From the NCBI GenBank assembly GCA_002787035.1, contig PCVP01000028.1:62001-126000 (forward strand): 64,000 bases of DNA, in the 5' to 3' direction. The position numbers were made by a program, and so were the translations under genes. Shown one piece after another: positions 34,294 to 44,047 of this stretch. Positions within the stretch are counted from its first letter, which is position 1. Each line of letters opens with the position of its first letter. The notes under the pieces are model-generated. The model was not told where the DNA came from, did no database searches, and saw only the letters and a list, made by a program, of their open reading frames with translations. The stretch comes from Candidatus Peregrinibacteria bacterium CG11_big_fil_rev_8_21_14_0_20_49_14 (lineage in GTDB: Bacteria; Patescibacteriota; Gracilibacteria; Peribacterales; Peribacteraceae).

Positions 34294-36336
34294 ATGCCAA
34301 GATCTCTTCTTCTCGGAAACGGCTCCATGCTCGCAACATTCGATAATGACCTTCAAATGCGGGATCTCTACTACCCATATGTCGGAATGGAAGACCATAC
34401 CGCATACGGAGACGTACATAGAGTGGGGGTCTGGATAGATGGGATAGGCATTTCATGGTTCAGCGATGACGACTGGAACATACAAGTGAACTACAAACCC
34501 GAAACACTCGTGGGTCACTCGCTGCTACGCAATGAAAAGATGGGACTCACCATCACCGCCGAAGACTACGTGCATCCGGTACGAAACATTCTCGTGCGGG
34601 AGTTCAGGGTTATCAGTACGGATGGAAAAGAGAAAGACGTAAAATTCTTCTTTCATCATGATTTCCACATATACGGAGACAAGCAGAAAGACACAGCATT
34701 CTACGAACCCTACACCAATACGGTCATCCACTACCGCCTGAAGAGGTACTTCCTCGTGGGAGGGCAAACGTCCGAACCCATTTCCTGCCACACGGGAGGC
34801 AACGCAAATGAGTACCAGTCCGTACTGCACAGCAGAAAGAAAATACAAAGCTGTGGCATAAATGAATACAGCATCGGAAAAACCGAATACCAAGGGTACG
34901 TGGGCACATGGAAAGATGCCGAAGACGGAGTGCTCTCGGGCACCACCATAGACCAGGGATCCGTGGACTCCACGGTGGGCATACAATGCAAAGTGACGCC
35001 CGAAAAAGAAACAGTGGTACATCTCTGGCTGTGCCTTGGAACATCGTTGGAGGAAGTGGTGGAGAACCAACAGTTTGTGCTGGAGGAAACTCCGGAGCGC
35101 ATGAAGCGAAACTGTCACAATTACTGGAAGAGTTGGGTGAACAAAACACATAGAGCATTCGGCTCACTTTCCACCAAAACGGTGGATCTCTATAAGCGAA
35201 GTCTCCTGACCATTCGGATGCATGCGGATAATAACGGAGGGATAGTGGCTGCGGCGGACGCAGACATCATGATGTTTAACAAAGACACGTACACCTACGT
35301 ATGGCCACGGGACGGTGCGTTCGTATCTCTCGCTCTCGATAAAGCGGGATACATGGAAGTAACGCGACGATTCTTCGAATTTTGCTGCAAGATTCAGCAA
35401 CCTGACGGCTACATGCTGCATAAGTACAACCCGGACGGATCTTTCGGATCTTCTTGGCATCCGTGGTTTAGAGACGGCGAGGCGCAACTGCCTATTCAGG
35501 AAGACGAAACGGCACTAGTGCTCTACGCACTTTGGAAACATTTCGAAGCCGTACAGGACTTTGAATTCCTGCAGCGCATGTACGAACTGTTCATAAAGAA
35601 AGCGGCACAGTTTCTCTGTGACTACCGAGAAATCGATACCGGCCTTCCCCTGCCAAGCTATGATCCGTGGGAAGAGCACAAGGGAATCTTTACCTACACA
35701 ACAGCCTGTACAATCGCAGGGCTGCAGGCGGCTTCGCGAATCTGCCATATCCTCGGGCACTACACGCATTCCGAACGGTACGAGAGTGCGGCAGATACCA
35801 TGAAGCAGGCATTACTCTTCCATTTGTATGATGAAGAGAAGGGAAGATTCTTAAAGAAGATCAAACGCAAGAACGGCGAAACTACGGAGAGAGATGACAC
35901 ACCGGATGCCAGCATCAGCGTACTGTGGAAACTTAATATTCTCTCCGCCGATGACCCTCGAACCATCTCCACCATGGAGCAATTGGAAAGTATGTTGAGG
36001 GTAAAAACAGAGGTGGGTGGGCAGGCACGATACACGAAGGATTTCTACCACTCGGTCACAGAACCTTCCGCCGACATTCCAGGTAATCCGTGGATTATTA
36101 CAACCCTTTGGAACGCACAGTGGTACATTCGCAGAGCAAAGAATCTCAAAGAGCTGCACAAAGTACGCGATACCATAGAATGGGTGGTGAAATACGCATC
36201 GCCTTCGGGGATGCTGGCGGAACAGCTGAACCCTCTGACCGGTGAACCGCTTTCGGTCGCACCTCTTACATGGAGCCACGCCACATTCGTAGAGACGGTA
36301 TTGGAATACTTGGAGAAAGAATCGGAACTTTCATAA
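34294..36336 (+). CDS. glycoside hydrolase family 15 glucoamylase-like enzyme
   Basis: 680 aa. An N-terminal beta-sandwich domain (about 1-280) begins LLLGNGSMLATFDNDLQMRDLYYPYVG, as in bacterial/archaeal GH15 proteins. The (alpha/alpha)6 barrel follows, with YVWPRDGAFVSLALDKAGY, the general acid Glu in PWEEHKGIFTYTTA and the general base Glu in LAEQLNPLTGEP. It releases glucose from alpha-glucan ends; trehalase-type members also exist. No signal peptide. It completes a compact intracellular glucan synthesis and breakdown operon. Confidence 0.92.
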   Translation: MPRSLLLGNGSMLATFDNDLQMRDLYYPYVGMEDHTAYGDVHRVGVWIDGIGISWFSDDDWNIQVNYKPETLVGHSLLRNEKMGLTITAEDYVHPVRNILVREFRVISTDGKEKDVKFFFHHDFHIYGDKQKDTAFYEPYTNTVIHYRLKRYFLVGGQTSEPISCHTGGNANEYQSVLHSRKKIQSCGINEYSIGKTEYQGYVGTWKDAEDGVLSGTTIDQGSVDSTVGIQCKVTPEKETVVHLWLCLGTSLEEVVENQQFVLEETPERMKRNCHNYWKSWVNKTHRAFGSLSTKTVDLYKRSLLTIRMHADNNGGIVAAADADIMMFNKDTYTYVWPRDGAFVSLALDKAGYMEVTRRFFEFCCKIQQPDGYMLHKYNPDGSFGSSWHPWFRDGEAQLPIQEDETALVLYALWKHFEAVQDFEFLQRMYELFIKKAAQFLCDYREIDTGLPLPSYDPWEEHKGIFTYTTACTIAGLQAASRICHILGHYTHSERYESAADTMKQALLFHLYDEEKGRFLKKIKRKNGETTERDDTPDASISVLWKLNILSADDPRTISTMEQLESMLRVKTEVGGQARYTKDFYHSVTEPSADIPGNPWIITTLWNAQWYIRRAKNLKELHKVRDTIEWVVKYASPSGMLAEQLNPLTGEPLSVAPLTWSHATFVETVLEYLEKESELS

Positions 36337-36426
36337 ACACGCATAAGGGCACAAGACTGTTCGGACTCAAGCGGAGCCGCTTCTTGTACGGAAAGCTTGT
36401 GATACAGTTCTCGCAACCCCCTCCCT

Positions 36427-37284
36427 ATGCACAGAACATCGTTCACTCTCTTCGGCGTCGGTACGCTGCTTAGCATGGCAATGGTTGCCTACGCACAAGA
36501 GCTGCCCGCACCGGAAACTCCTGCTTCCCCTGCAGAGCTTTCTCAGGAAGAATTGGATTGGGAAGCACGCATTGCGCGCACCGATGGTTTTCGTATTTCA
36601 ATGCTGCAAACAATACGGGGCATGGAACTCTTCCATGCATTCGTTGAAAAGAATCGCAACGAGGTGATGGCGAACCGAAAGAAGTGCAGGGAAGATTTAC
36701 GCAAAGCAAACCGAGACACGAAGTTTGCAACCACGGTACGTTGCTTTGGCAAAGAACTGCAGCTGGGAAAAGAGTTGGCAGAAAAGAAGCAGCAGTTCGC
36801 AGAAAGTATTTCAGGTGTGGATGAACTGCGACGTGCGGAAGTGCTTCAAGTAACAGGCGAGCTGCTGGAAGCGATGGACGCGGTAAGCACAGGAATAAGC
36901 AGAGATGTCTTCCGCGACGAAGACGAGCTGCTGGAAGCAAAGAAGAACCTCCACAAAACGTACGGAATACCTGTTTTGTTGTCCTTTAGCCGACTGGAAG
37001 CAGACAGGACACGTACGTGGGTGGCGCATATTATGGTGCGTCTCCTCATAACTACTCAGAATACGGAAATGGGCCCTGAAGCGTTCGAAAAGGCCTCGGA
37101 AGCACTCGGGTGCTACGAGGAAGCAGAAAGCTATTTGGAGGCCGTATTGGCATCGGAACGGTACGAAAACGCCGTCTTTGCCGCAAATCAGTCTCGCTCC
37201 CACCTCGCCGACTGCGGAGATCTTCTCGAAGCAACTCACGCACTGCAGCGCGAGTTTGAGCAAATGACCCCCACAGAGGAGTAG
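36427..37284 (+). CDS. secreted helical protein of unknown function
   Basis: 285 aa with a clear signal peptide (cleavage after AYA, residue about 23). The mature protein is nearly all helical with many Glu, Lys and Leu and six or so Cys, with features such as RKKCREDLRKANRDTK and LGCYEEAESYLEA. It resembles other small Cys-containing helical secreted proteins of this genome (39826-40530, 16806-17453) only in style. No family is recognised. Confidence 0.65.
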   Translation: MHRTSFTLFGVGTLLSMAMVAYAQELPAPETPASPAELSQEELDWEARIARTDGFRISMLQTIRGMELFHAFVEKNRNEVMANRKKCREDLRKANRDTKFATTVRCFGKELQLGKELAEKKQQFAESISGVDELRRAEVLQVTGELLEAMDAVSTGISRDVFRDEDELLEAKKNLHKTYGIPVLLSFSRLEADRTRTWVAHIMVRLLITTQNTEMGPEAFEKASEALGCYEEAESYLEAVLASERYENAVFAANQSRSHLADCGDLLEATHALQREFEQMTPTEE

Positions 37285-37411
37285 TAGAATTTTCCACAGA
37301 AAGCCCGAATGGAGGTTATTTTGTGTTTTATTATATTTATAAAAACATATTTGAATATACATGCAACTATCCTCCACCACAGAGCAACTGTGATTTATAC
37401 TCACTTGCCTC

Positions 37412-38113
37412 ATGGAGAAAATCCCCTTTCGCCACCGGGTAGAAAGAACTCGCAATAAGCATTCCCGTGCGGTATTCCGTGAGGAAACGATCGTCATTCG
37501 CCTCGCACGAAATCTCTCGAGGCTGGAGGAAAGAGAACACATAGAAGACCTGCTTCGTCGTATGACGAGGCAACTTTTGGAAGAACAGAATCAGAAAACA
37601 ACCATTCAACCTTTTTTGAAACTGCTCAACGGGGCAAGAAGCGACACTGTCACTCTCGCCACCGGCAAGAAATACTTCATACAGCTGAAACCGGGTGCCA
37701 AACTCGGTGCGAAAAGAATTCCCGGTGGGTGGGTGGTTACCGTCAGTCCGCAAACCAGAAGAAGCGGTTTGCATCGCTTGCTCTGGAAACTCATTGCAGA
37801 GGCAGAACTTGCTCGCATAGAAACATTGGTGGATTCACTGAACACGCGAACACTGCAATCACATGTGAGTGAAGTAAAACTTCGCTTTGCCACGTCGCAA
37901 TGGGGAAGCTGTTCGCCGAAAGGAGTCATCATGATAAATACGGCACTCCTTTTCGCACCACCGTCGGTGTTAAAGTACGTCATTATCCACGAAATTGCGC
38001 ATCGGAAAAAAGCAGATCACTCCCCCGCATATTGGAGAGTGGTGGAAAGCGTACTGCCAAACTACAGGGAATTACGAAGTCGTCTGCACGAGTACAGACT
38101 GCCAACATTGTAA
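37412..38113 (+). CDS. YgjP-like zinc metallopeptidase (M48/DUF45 family)
   Basis: 233 aa. The C-terminal part carries VIIHEIAHRKKADHSPAYW, an HExxH zinc motif with a third His eight residues on, and the preceding RFATSQWGSCSPKGVIMIN block, which is the DUF45/YgjP signature (usually WGSCS..G.I..N). No membrane segment, so it is cytoplasmic. The role of the family is poorly known. The N-terminal 100 residues are basic and longer than in the minimal domain. Confidence 0.88.
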   Translation: MEKIPFRHRVERTRNKHSRAVFREETIVIRLARNLSRLEEREHIEDLLRRMTRQLLEEQNQKTTIQPFLKLLNGARSDTVTLATGKKYFIQLKPGAKLGAKRIPGGWVVTVSPQTRRSGLHRLLWKLIAEAELARIETLVDSLNTRTLQSHVSEVKLRFATSQWGSCSPKGVIMINTALLFAPPSVLKYVIIHEIAHRKKADHSPAYWRVVESVLPNYRELRSRLHEYRLPTL

Positions 38114-38161
38114 TCTGCGCACGCGAGCCTACAATGGAACAGATATTTTCCCCCTCTACCC

Positions 38162-38296
38162 ATGCGATACGACGGTGATGACGATGAGAAGAAGGAAGAG
38201 CAGACGAAGAAAGGAGAAGGTGACTACAACCTCCCCGATGATATCGGAGAGAGAGTGGGCGAAGGACATGATCCCGTAGAAGACACAGTGTCATGA
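38162..38296 (+). CDS. 44-residue acidic protein coupled to the IMPase gene
   Basis: An ATG at 38162 opens a 44-codon frame rich in Asp, Glu and Lys, with stretches YDGDDDEKKEEQ and LPDDIGERVGEGHDP. It ends TCATGAG, so its stop overlaps the IMPase start (ATGA), the same coupling used by verified gene pairs in this window. No Shine-Dalgarno site is seen. Likely disordered; function unknown. Coding status rests on coupling and composition only. Confidence 0.5.
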   Translation: MRYDGDDDEKKEEQTKKGEGDYNLPDDIGERVGEGHDPVEDTVS

Positions 38297-39120
38297 GCGA
38301 TGTTTCAATTTCATCACTACTGGAAACAGCAACGCAAGCTGCCAAAAAAGGAGCGGATCTGCTGGTGGCGAAACACAAAGATGTGTTCGGAGAGAATGCG
38401 ACGGGCTCTCTGCATGTGGACACGAAATCTTCCGCTACGGATTTTGTCACGGAGGCGGACAGCAATTCTCAGGATGCCATTATCGCAGTGATTCAAAACA
38501 AGTTTCCGGAGCACAGGTACATAGCCGAAGAAGAAGGAGCAGATACCCTCGGAAACCCGGACTCTCCGTACGAATGGATTATTGATCCTCTGGATGGCAC
38601 AACGAATTTTATTCATGGCAAAGAAAATTTCGGGACCATTATTGCCGTTCAAAAAAACGGCGAATTGCTGGCGGGAGTAATTTGGATGCCTCTCTTACAC
38701 CTCCTTTACCAAGGAGCAAAAGGAGGAGCGGTCACCGTCAACGGCAAAAAGGCCGTTCTTCGCAACACCGGAGGAATGAACGATGCCGTACTCTCCACGA
38801 ACATTATGAGACGAGCGAAAGAGGGCAAAGATGGAGCATGGTACTGCTCCATGCCCTACTGCGGTTCAGTGGAAAATTACGGCAATGCGGCACAGGAAAT
38901 GGGAGAAATAATTCTTGGTCAAAATGACGGCGCTTTCTTTCGGGGCATTCGACTCTGGGACGTCGCAGCAGGATGCCTGATGGTGAAAGAGATGGGTGGC
39001 AAGTACAGGTACGAACATCTGGAACCCGGCAACAACAGGTCGGGGCTTCTCTGCGTGGCTTCTACGGAGAAGATTTTCGATGAACTTTGTGACTTCATTT
39101 TTGAAAAGAAGCTCACCTGA
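38293..39120 (+). CDS. suhB: inositol monophosphatase family protein
   Basis: 275 aa, Mg2+-dependent sugar phosphatase fold. Metal ligands are in IAEEEGAD, IIDPLDGTTNFIHG (Asp-x-Leu-Asp-Gly-Thr) and the C-terminal LWDVAAGCLMVKEMGG (Asp). Members hydrolyse inositol phosphates, fructose-1,6-bisphosphate, or PAP; the substrate here is unknown. SuhB is used as a family name only. Confidence 0.9.
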   Translation: MSDVSISSLLETATQAAKKGADLLVAKHKDVFGENATGSLHVDTKSSATDFVTEADSNSQDAIIAVIQNKFPEHRYIAEEEGADTLGNPDSPYEWIIDPLDGTTNFIHGKENFGTIIAVQKNGELLAGVIWMPLLHLLYQGAKGGAVTVNGKKAVLRNTGGMNDAVLSTNIMRRAKEGKDGAWYCSMPYCGSVENYGNAAQEMGEIILGQNDGAFFRGIRLWDVAAGCLMVKEMGGKYRYEHLEPGNNRSGLLCVASTEKIFDELCDFIFEKKLT

Positions 39121-39192
39121 TAAGAAATCAAAGGAATCAAGAAAATCAAAGATGGGGATCCTTTATTGTTTTGGTTACGTTGATTTCCATGA

Positions 39193-39789
39193 TTACTCAG
39201 ACCGAAAGCTTTCTATAGACAACCCTGCCTCCGACAGGAGTTCCCCGAGCAGAAAAACAGGTAAGCCGACTATACTCGACCAATCCCCTTCTATTTTTGC
39301 TATGAGGAACTGACCTTTTCCGTCTATTTGAAATCCTCCCGAACGGTCTTTCCATTGGTCGGTACGTATCCACCAGTCCTTCTCTTCTTCGGTTAATTCC
39401 TTGAAAAACACCGATGAAGTGGAAAGCCCCTCAAAACACTCTCCGCTCGGACTACGAAGACAGAGTGTGGAATGCACAATGGAGCATGAGCCGCTGTGCA
39501 AAGAAAGCATTCTCCGTGCATCTTGTGCATCTGCGGGCTTTTCCAACAGCTCTCCCGCACTGGAAACAACCAATGTATCGCTCCCTAAAATCCAGGAATC
39601 AGGAAATGCCGACGCTCTGTCTTCCGCTTTGGTACGAGCAAGAACGATAGCCCTCCGTACGGGGTCTTTCTCCGTGCAGAGCGACTCATCTGTCTCCGGG
39701 GGTGACACGACAAACGAAAGGCCCACACCCTCAAGCAGTGTCTTACGCTGAGGGCTTGCCGATGCCAATACGAACTGCAGAGAAGTCAT
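39193..39789 (-). CDS. maf: Maf-family nucleotide pyrophosphatase
   Basis: 198 aa. It hydrolyses non-canonical or UTP/dTTP nucleotides to monophosphates as a house-cleaning enzyme. The start LASASPQRKTLLEG is the Maf substrate loop (SxSPRR, with Gln for the first Arg), ETDES follows, and ILGSDTLVV contains the catalytic Asp. KPADAQDARRML is the conserved K(P)..A..ML block. It stands alone on the minus strand. Confidence 0.92.
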   Translation of the reverse strand: MTSLQFVLASASPQRKTLLEGVGLSFVVSPPETDESLCTEKDPVRRAIVLARTKAEDRASAFPDSWILGSDTLVVSSAGELLEKPADAQDARRMLSLHSGSCSIVHSTLCLRSPSGECFEGLSTSSVFFKELTEEEKDWWIRTDQWKDRSGGFQIDGKGQFLIAKIEGDWSSIVGLPVFLLGELLSEAGLSIESFRSE

Positions 39790-39825
39790 AACCGTATACT
39801 ATCTGCAGATGCAAGCGCTTGAAAG

Positions 39826-40530
39826 TTAGCGACTCAGACTTCCGTTGTACTTGTATCGCACTTGGTCCGGCCTGCGTCCGCGTATTCCGGAAATCGCTTC
39901 ATCCATCATCTGTAAGCGAAGCTTGAGAGAAGTCGGAGGAGCGGCATTTTTACCGTGCAAATAGACGTTGTCATTTATGATGCCAATCGGAATTGTATCG
40001 GCTGCGTCGTCTCCCACAATCGCTATGCAGAGGTCGTAGAGAATATCGCTGAGCACTTTGCTGCAATACCCTGCACGTGTGTATGTCCGAAGTTGCTCAC
40101 GCTCGGCAGTGGTGAGCTGACGTACTACACTGCGCGAACTGACATTTGGTGCGGAACGTGCCTCCTCACTGTCTTCTGCTGCCGGTTCCGGTGCTGCCGC
40201 ATGTGTGGCAGGAGCTGTAAAATCATAGGAATCGGTATCATTGAAATCAGGACACTCAATCTCCTCACCGTCTCGCAGACGATCTCTGCAACGTTCTACG
40301 GCACGTGTGTATGCTCGCTTCTGTGCTTTCAAAGTAGATTTGTATGCAGCAACATCCTTTCGGATATCTTCTCCGTGCATCAGACGACCATCGTCATCTT
40401 GCGACCGAAATATCGCGTAACGCTCATCGTTTGTTACCACCTGTCCCAGAATATTCTGAGATGCGACCGGTACGGTCATCATGCCGAGAATTGCGACGGC
40501 AAAGACACGTGGGGAGACAGCAGTTTTCAT
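39826..40530 (-). CDS. secreted protein of unknown function
   Basis: 234 aa with a signal peptide (RVFAVAILGMMTVPVASQ). A charged helical region with CRDRLRDGEEIECPD is followed by an Ala/Pro/Glu-rich low-complexity linker (about 105-130) and a C-terminal domain with YCSKVLSDILYDLC. No family is recognised. Confidence 0.65.
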   Translation of the reverse strand: MKTAVSPRVFAVAILGMMTVPVASQNILGQVVTNDERYAIFRSQDDDGRLMHGEDIRKDVAAYKSTLKAQKRAYTRAVERCRDRLRDGEEIECPDFNDTDSYDFTAPATHAAAPEPAAEDSEEARSAPNVSSRSVVRQLTTAEREQLRTYTRAGYCSKVLSDILYDLCIAIVGDDAADTIPIGIINDNVYLHGKNAAPPTSLKLRLQMMDEAISGIRGRRPDQVRYKYNGSLSR

Positions 40531-40575
40531 ATGTGTGTGTTGGAATTTTCATATTATTGTACCAAATTTCACACT

Positions 40576-41535
40576 TTATCGCAATCCCACGGCTGTGCGT
40601 ACCCTCTCTATGGTCGCTCCTGCGATCGCTCGGGCACGAGCGGACCCCTGAAGAATGACATCTTGGACGTCTTTCTCCTTCAAATTCGACCTTCGTTCTC
40701 TCAGAGGACCGAAATAATCCATGAATGCCTCAAAGAACAGCTTTTTGGCATCACCGTACCCGAGTCCCCCCGCTCTGTACCTGTCCGCCAGTGCATTCTT
40801 CTCCGATTCATCCAACAGGAGAGAATGTAGTGCATACACAACGCAGTTCTCGGGGTTTTTCGGCTCTTCCATAGTCGTACTATCGGTAACGATGCCCATA
40901 ATTGCCTTCTTTATGACTTTTTCCTCACCGAACATCGGAATGGTATTGCCGTAACTTTTGCTCATTTTTTGCCCGTCGGTTCCGGGAATAACGGCTACAT
41001 TTTCCACGATACGTGGCTCGGGTGCAGAAAGAAGATCACTGCCGTAACGATGATTGAATTTCTGCGCGATATCGCGTGCAATTTCTATGTGTTGCTTCTG
41101 GTCTTTCCCTACGGGAACAACATCCGCATCGTAGATGAGAATATCCGCAGCCTGAAGCACAGGGTACGTAAAGAGTCCCACATTGGCCTCCAGCCCCTGT
41201 TGCACCTTATCTTTATAACTCACCGCGCGCTCCAGAAGTCCCATGGGTGTGCTGCACGAAAGTATCCACGACAGTTCCGTGTGCTCGGGAACGTACGACT
41301 GGAAGAAAAGCGTTCCCCGTGACGGGTCGAATCCGCAGGCGAGAAAGTCTTTCGAAAGCTCCTGACGAAACGTACGAAGCTCCTGCGCGTTATGTACGGT
41401 CGTGAGTGCGTGTAAGTCTGCTATCATAAGCAAATTCTCCTCTTCTCCAAGCAAATCTATGTTCTGTTTGAAGTATCCGAAGTAGTTTCCGAGGTGCGGA
41501 GTGCCGGAGGGTTGAATACCCGTGAGAATACGCAT
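40576..41535 (-). CDS. trpS: tryptophanyl-tRNA synthetase
   Basis: 319 aa, class Ic aminoacyl-tRNA synthetase that charges tRNA-Trp. The HIGH motif appears as TGIQPSGTPHLGNYFG at residues 4-19, the KMSKS loop as GQKMSKSYGNTIPMF, and the intervening MIADLHALTT and SWILSCSTPMGLLERAVSYKDK match bacterial TrpS. The length is normal. It lies 31 bases downstream of the pseudouridine synthase gene and may be co-transcribed with it. Confidence 0.96.
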   Translation of the reverse strand: MRILTGIQPSGTPHLGNYFGYFKQNIDLLGEEENLLMIADLHALTTVHNAQELRTFRQELSKDFLACGFDPSRGTLFFQSYVPEHTELSWILSCSTPMGLLERAVSYKDKVQQGLEANVGLFTYPVLQAADILIYDADVVPVGKDQKQHIEIARDIAQKFNHRYGSDLLSAPEPRIVENVAVIPGTDGQKMSKSYGNTIPMFGEEKVIKKAIMGIVTDSTTMEEPKNPENCVVYALHSLLLDESEKNALADRYRAGGLGYGDAKKLFFEAFMDYFGPLRERRSNLKEKDVQDVILQGSARARAIAGATIERVRTAVGLR

Positions 41536-41566
41536 GAGTCGAGTGTACCAGATTCGCCGCGGCGTA

Positions 41567-42223
41567 CTAGATTTCCCGCAGTCGTTTCACAATGGCAGTA
41601 AACGGTTTCGGGAGCGGTGCCTCTATGAAAATATCTTTTCCCGTCACGGGATGTTTCATTTCTATGCGAGTCGCATGCAGAAAAAACCTTCTGTAACCAA
41701 ATTCCTTTGTAAAGAGACGGTTGAATTTCTCGTGTCCGTACAGTGAATCCAACACCAGCGGATGTCCGATGGATGCCAAATGCTTTCGAATTTGATGATG
41801 TCTGCCAGTTTTTATTTTGGCCTCTATAAGACTGGAGTTTGCGAAGCGATCCAATACTGTGTACTCGGTATGTGCTTCCACCATTCCTTTCCCCGTACGA
41901 GCAGGAAGAGGCGTGCGAACAATACCCATTGTCCTCCCGATTCGCCCCATAACAAGTGCGGTATAGACCTTCGTCCACTCTTCGAAATTCGTCTCAAGAA
42001 TGCGATCGTATACCTCCTTGGTACGTGCGAACATCACCACGCCGGATGTCTCGAAATCCAGACGGTGCACGGAACGAAGGCCGGGGTAGTCTTGTTTGAG
42101 AAAATCAAACAACGGAAGCTTTTCCACTTTGCCTTTGCCTTTTACCACAAGCTCACCACTGAGCTTGTTCACGCCAAGCAGGTACTCGTCTTCAAACAGA
42201 ATGCGATCGCGGTTTACAGGCAT
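41567..42223 (-). CDS. RluA-family pseudouridine synthase
   Basis: 218 aa. The catalytic Asp is in RSVHRLDFETSGVVMFAR (HRLD..TSG). KVYTALVMGRI, IKTGRHHQIRKHLASIGHP and LHATRIEMKHPVTG complete the RluA pattern. No S4 domain is present. The target could be rRNA or tRNA; specificity is not visible. Confidence 0.92.
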   Translation of the reverse strand: MPVNRDRILFEDEYLLGVNKLSGELVVKGKGKVEKLPLFDFLKQDYPGLRSVHRLDFETSGVVMFARTKEVYDRILETNFEEWTKVYTALVMGRIGRTMGIVRTPLPARTGKGMVEAHTEYTVLDRFANSSLIEAKIKTGRHHQIRKHLASIGHPLVLDSLYGHEKFNRLFTKEFGYRRFFLHATRIEMKHPVTGKDIFIEAPLPKPFTAIVKRLREI

Positions 42224-42241
42224 GGCAACAGAGTAGCTTGT

Positions 42242-43288
42242 TTAGGTGGAAAACCCGAATTCTTGCTCCACAATTGAACGAACAGTGCGAACACGCTGCA
42301 AATAGTTGGTGTTCCCTATGGCAGAATCTTGCATGGAACGCTGTGGCATGAAAGCTACATCGTCTTCGGCGGAAAGTTGTACGACATTCCCGGCGGTCTC
42401 TTGAATTTTCCTCAGCACATCGGAAGATGCCAGATACAGAGCATTTTCTATGAGAGGATACGAATCAGTCGCTTCATCGTGAACAGTGCGAAAGGAAAGA
42501 AACGAATGCTGCTTCGTTTCACGAGTGTCTCCCCACTTCATGCTTCCGATAAGTCTGTCTTCCACAGCGATATACTTTCTGTCTTCCGCATGAAGATCGT
42601 CCGTATTCAACGACGTCCAGCCATGGTAAGTCTCAGCCTGCGGACTGCATGTTGTGGCTGCCCTAGTTACTCCTCTGGCAGTACGTACGTTTGGTACGAT
42701 AACGGATGCATCCGCAGAAAGATCTCTCGGCGAGCGCATCTCCTCCGGATGCGCACTTCCGGAAAGCACGGCATGCGAAGGAACCCAAAAATCATTCCCC
42801 AGAAATACAGAAAGTTTCCGTATGAAATCAGGATCATCCGCAAAAAAATGCCGAATCCTATCCAAATTCAACGCTGCAAAATATCGGAAAGTATTCGAGC
42901 CTCCGTACTGTCCATTCTCCGAAATACGATCTACGTATGCCTCCAACCATTTTTTCAGGCGATCTTTTGACACAAATTTCTCCAGAAGTTCAACGTATCG
43001 AAAGACATGTTTTCCCAGCGTTTGCAGTTTCCAGTCTTCCGAAAAAAGCGACTCGATTTGCGCCGTGACTTGTGCGCGAAGCACATCGGGGCCGGCGGAA
43101 TATTCTCCGTGCTCCATGGCGTAGACAACAGTGGGGATTTGAGCAATGAGCGAATCCGGACGCACAGGAATGAGACTCATAGTACCCGGGTGCTCAATAC
43201 GAGATGCAATACGTGAGGCATGGTACGGCTCAAGCTTGGCCTGCAAAGCAACTTCACTTGCAAATTCCTGCGGAGAGAGAGGAGACAT
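42242..43288 (-). CDS. protein of unknown function
   Basis: 348 aa with no signal peptide or membrane helix. The first 180 residues look helical, with SEVALQAKLEPYHASRIASRIEH and LEKFVSKDRLKKWLEAY. The middle has ALNLDRIRHFFADDPDFIRK, and the end contains VRTARGVTRAATTC and RSIVEQEFGF. No family is recognised. It has one of the clearest promoters in the window, with a -10 six bases before the ATG. Confidence 0.7.
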   Translation of the reverse strand: MSPLSPQEFASEVALQAKLEPYHASRIASRIEHPGTMSLIPVRPDSLIAQIPTVVYAMEHGEYSAGPDVLRAQVTAQIESLFSEDWKLQTLGKHVFRYVELLEKFVSKDRLKKWLEAYVDRISENGQYGGSNTFRYFAALNLDRIRHFFADDPDFIRKLSVFLGNDFWVPSHAVLSGSAHPEEMRSPRDLSADASVIVPNVRTARGVTRAATTCSPQAETYHGWTSLNTDDLHAEDRKYIAVEDRLIGSMKWGDTRETKQHSFLSFRTVHDEATDSYPLIENALYLASSDVLRKIQETAGNVVQLSAEDDVAFMPQRSMQDSAIGNTNYLQRVRTVRSIVEQEFGFST

Positions 43289-43294
43289 ATTAGT

Positions 43295-43323
43295 ATTATA
43301 AAATATTGTTTATATAATGTAAA
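43295..43323 (-). promoter_or_regulatory. promoter TTTACA-17-TATAAT, leaderless
   Basis: On the minus strand TTTACA (43323-43318) and TATAAT (43300-43295) are 17 bases apart, and the ATG follows after six bases, so the mRNA should begin at the start codon. The region is very AT-rich. Confidence 0.65.
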
Positions 43324-43392
43324 TATTCACTCGGTAAACGTATACTACCGGTATTGATCAATTCAATACTGTACGTGCAGAGTAGTATCGTT

Positions 43393-43989
43393 ATGAAGAT
43401 TTCCAATGCATCACTTGTACTTCCCGAGCGCACACCACACATTGTGGTAGATCCTCTCTTGGATTTTACAGAGGGTGCGTTCGTAGACTGTTACGGAAAA
43501 AAAGATACCGAACCGATTCGAGATGTGGTGGCGAACCTAGACACCATGACAGCAGCATGGCAGGACAAAGCAGAACTTATTCTCTGCAGATCTCAATACG
43601 ATTATGATCAATTCGGAGTACCCGGACTCGAGAAGTTATGTACGACGGATTGGGGTCGACAATCGGTCATAGATCCGCGACGTTTCTCTCGCAGCGTATG
43701 CAAGTTCGATAACAGTCTCCTCTCTGCAGATGCGGATCTTGACGAGCTCATCGGCGACAATGAGTTCTACGGCATAGAAGGACTCACGACCACAAGCTGC
43801 ATTATAAAAACAATTGATGACTGCAGAGACCGTATGCGAGACAGAACCATCGTCTTACCTGCAAATGCCGTAGGAGTACGCAAAGCAAGAACAGCAGATG
43901 GCCAACGGATTTTGGCGCAGCTTTCTGATCCAGACGACAGGCAGGTGATAGTCGTACCCCGGTGGCAGCAAATACATCACCGAAGCTAA
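43393..43989 (+). CDS. isochorismatase-like cysteine hydrolase
   Basis: 198 aa from ATG 43393 (an ATG at 43354 would add 13). The layout follows the isochorismatase/nicotinamidase family: HIVVDPLLDFTEG with the catalytic Asp near the start, VCKFDNSLL in the place of the catalytic Lys block, and IEGLTTTSCIIKTIDDCRDR with the nucleophilic Cys, followed by VLPANAVGV. Members hydrolyse isochorismate, nicotinamide or N-carbamoyl compounds. Sequence spacing is divergent, so the substrate is open. Confidence 0.65.
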   Translation: MKISNASLVLPERTPHIVVDPLLDFTEGAFVDCYGKKDTEPIRDVVANLDTMTAAWQDKAELILCRSQYDYDQFGVPGLEKLCTTDWGRQSVIDPRRFSRSVCKFDNSLLSADADLDELIGDNEFYGIEGLTTTSCIIKTIDDCRDRMRDRTIVLPANAVGVRKARTADGQRILAQLSDPDDRQVIVVPRWQQIHHRS

Positions 43990-44047
43990 TACGTGGCGGG
44001 CGATGCAAGACCCTTCGAACTCCAAAGATTGGCTCACGATTGCAAAT

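Noticed and set aside
42329-42970. Plus-strand 213-residue frame
   Set aside because: Opposite-strand shadow of the 348-residue gene, which has a very clear promoter; the plus product is Arg/Ser/Cys-rich without pattern.
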